IMG/VR virus record: IMGVR_UViG_3300020473_000085
Coordinates: 1 to 32,295 of that record
Origin: a virus
Strand: one strand, 5' to 3'
Length of the DNA stretch: 32,295 bases
In this document: positions 31,186 to 32,295 of the stretch, one piece after another
How the letters are laid out: the number at the start of each line of letters is the position of its first letter
How positions within the stretch are numbered: the first letter of the stretch is position 1
Notes under the pieces: generated by a model
What the model was told of the DNA's origin: nothing
What the model saw: the letters and a program-made list of their open reading frames with translations, nothing else
The model's database searches: none
Program-made: the position numbers and the translations under genes

Positions 31186-31211
31186 AAAAAAGGGGAGTTC
31201 AACTCCCCTTT
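31186..31211 (-). terminator. Hairpin terminator abutting a start codon
   Basis: The minus strand carries an 11-bp perfect inverted repeat (31201-31211 and 31189-31199 around base 31200; AAAGGGGAGTT paired with AACTCCCCTTT) followed by a run of six T (31191-31186). It has the form of an intrinsic terminator for the 52-aa gene's transcript. The ATG of the 577-aa gene begins just after the T-run, so read-through RNA would have this hairpin immediately before its start. Confidence 0.82.
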
Positions 31212-31368
31212 ATTTATCAAGATCTTCAAAGACTAATGGTTTATACTTCTCGTACAACTCATTCATTCTTGGTTCCATTTTACGAGACTTCCATAATTGT
31301 CTCAATATATCTTTCATGTCTGTCATGGGAACACGTACAGATAATCCATTGGATTCTGGTTCAGTCAT
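31210..31368 (-). CDS. Small hypothetical protein (52 aa)
   Basis: A 52-aa frame from ATG 31368 to TAA 31210-31212. The helix DMKDILRQLWKSRKMEPRMN and the end FEDLDK suggest a small alpha-helical protein. It overlaps the upstream oxygenase's stop by 8 nt and ends at the hairpin terminator, which supports its being a real last gene of the unit. Function unknown. Confidence 0.66.
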   Translation of the reverse strand: MTEPESNGLSVRVPMTDMKDILRQLWKSRKMEPRMNELYEKYKPLVFEDLDK

Positions 31369-32011
31369 GTGCTTCAAAATCAGTAGAGTTTGTTACATCT
31401 TGCCAAGGATTCACATTATCACCTCGTATATTATCAATGTATATGTTAAATGATAAACTTATTCTAGTTTCGTCTGTATTATTTCTCTTAATACCATGTT
31501 TAAACCAACCAGGAAAAAGAATTATCTTTCCTTCCTCTGGATCAGCTGTCATACTATTTGATAAATGATTGAATACTACAGAACTTGCTAGGTTAGTATT
31601 AGGAGACTCAAAGAAAATCTTACCATCCTTACCATTTGTTTTATGGTAGTATACTCCAGATATATCAACCGATCCATGATCATGAATGTGTCCATAGTGA
31701 CCTGGTTTGAATAAGGCAACCCAAGAACTATCAATATGATATTTCAAATCATTTGTATACCCAATAATATCCATATATTTTTGGAGATGATCACCTATAG
31801 CAGACTTTAAATTTTTTAAAGAATGCTTTGCAAAATAATTTTCCCTAAATGTAGGATCAGAAAGATAATGAGTCTCTCCAAAATGATCATTATATTTAAA
31901 GTCTACTTTATGCAAAGAATCTTCTATTTCTTTCTGCACATTATCAAAAGCAGATCCTCTAACCTTTCCAATATAAACTGGTGTAGCAAAGGCAGGAATT
32001 ACATTACTCAT
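31361..32011 (-). CDS. 2OG-Fe(II) oxygenase, phage type
   Basis: A 216-aa protein of the phage 2OG-Fe(II) oxygenase type that begins IPAFATPVYIG. The iron site is HIHDHGSVDISGVYY with His110 and His112, the distal His172 is in GWFKHGIK, and Arg183 in TRISLSFNIY binds 2-oxoglutarate. Substrate unknown. ATG 32011 overlaps the MazG stop as ATGA. It is the intact relative of the degenerate protein at 25170-25808. Confidence 0.88.
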   Translation of the reverse strand: MSNVIPAFATPVYIGKVRGSAFDNVQKEIEDSLHKVDFKYNDHFGETHYLSDPTFRENYFAKHSLKNLKSAIGDHLQKYMDIIGYTNDLKYHIDSSWVALFKPGHYGHIHDHGSVDISGVYYHKTNGKDGKIFFESPNTNLASSVVFNHLSNSMTADPEEGKIILFPGWFKHGIKRNNTDETRISLSFNIYIDNIRGDNVNPWQDVTNSTDFEAHD

Positions 32012-32295
32012 CTATCACCCACCCTACGATGTTCTGATTTCTCTACATCAAATGAACCACTAGGGTAACGCTTTTCTAATTTAGTTACGTTACGTCTAAT
32101 AACATCATTAATATCTACATCCAATGCCATACATGCTTGCATCACATACCACATAGTATCACCCAACTCAATAATAAGATGCTCTCTATTGTCGTCATTC
32201 CAAGGTTTACCTTGAAACACCATCTTCTTAACAATCTCAAGAAACTCACCAGACTCAGCAGCAAGCCCAACGCCAGCAGTGGTAAGACGTTCAAT
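32008..32295 (-). CDS. mazG: MazG-like nucleotide pyrophosphohydrolase, partial
   Basis: The frame is open to the window's right edge, so the N-terminus is missing; 95 residues are present. AAESGEFLEIVKK gives the first helix with the ExxE motif, and LIIELGDTMWYVMQA the second with ExxD, the Mg2+-binding pattern of all-alpha NTP pyrophosphohydrolases. MazG-like proteins hydrolyse nucleoside triphosphates or (p)ppGpp-related molecules and are common in marine cyanophages, where they are thought to shift host nucleotide pools. Ends at TGA 32008-32010. Confidence 0.85.
   Translation of the reverse strand: MERLTTAGVGLAAESGEFLEIVKKMVFQGKPWNDDNREHLIIELGDTMWYVMQACMALDVDINDVIRRNVTKLEKRYPSGSFDVEKSEHRRVGDR

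Noticed and set aside
31211-31218. GATAAATA on the minus strand as a late promoter
   Set aside because: It differs from TATAAATA at the first base, lies in the end of the 52-aa gene and would start RNA within the hairpin.
1-32295. tRNA genes, CRISPR arrays, insertion sequences, group I introns
   Set aside because: No T-loop-like segments, spaced repeats, transposase motifs or gene interruptions were seen by eye.

Overview
The window reads as part of the genome of a T4-like cyanophage, a marine myovirus of Synechococcus or Prochlorococcus. It is AT-rich and tightly packed, with almost every gene on the minus strand and most neighbours overlapping by 1-4 nt (ATGA or TAATG junctions). It carries a class Ia ribonucleotide reductase (nrdA, nrdB), a glutaredoxin, a T4 gp61-type primase, the cyanophage transaldolase talC, a MazG-like protein, a Ycf35/DUF1257 protein, several 2OG-Fe(II) oxygenases and large tail-fibre genes. 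TATAAATA boxes of the T4 late type sit in most of the few intergenic gaps. No tRNA, CRISPR array, insertion sequence or attachment site was seen, and no gap without a gene exceeds 65 bases.

Layout. (1) 1-1875, plus strand: three genes, the first cut by the window edge; two are probably secreted and the third has an unresolved start. They collide tail to tail with the minus-strand block (272 nt of antisense overlap). (2) 1604-4233: six small or medium minus-strand genes, mostly with membrane segments or coiled coils, behind a late promoter; possibly a lysis or envelope cassette. (3) 4270-13940: a tail or adhesin operon with five genes, including a subtilisin-like protease fused to a blue-copper domain and a fibre with its own blue-copper domain, behind a late promoter inside a 10-bp inverted repeat. 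(4) 13988-18018: small conserved genes, two 2OG-Fe(II) oxygenases, glutaredoxin, talC, a zinc-ribbon protein and a GIY-YIG endonuclease. (5) 18015-22481: nrdB, nrdA and primase. (6) 22483-26015: a membrane coiled-coil protein, conserved hypotheticals, an Ig-like virion protein, a lipase, a degenerate oxygenase-like protein and a small basic protein with a possible capsid-targeting N-terminus. (7) 26037-26762: a three-gene Ycf35 cassette with its own sigma70-type promoter. (8) 26821-31184: a coupled run of an unrecognised 577-aa protein, a protein with nucleic-acid-ligase-like motifs, a TxGH nucleotidyltransferase and two small proteins. (9) 31210-32295: a 52-aa protein, an oxygenase and a MazG fragment, ended by a hairpin terminator.

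How it fits together: MazG, NrdA/NrdB and glutaredoxin act on nucleotide pools for replication, with primase at the fork; TalC diverts host pentose-phosphate carbon, as is known for cyanophage transaldolases. The fibre operon and Ig-like protein build the virion surface. The least understood and most interesting parts are the ligase-like/nucleotidyltransferase run, the copper-domain tail proteins, and the stretch where a coiled-coil ORF is separated from a GIY-YIG endonuclease by one in-frame amber codon. All function calls come from reading motifs in translations; no database search was run.
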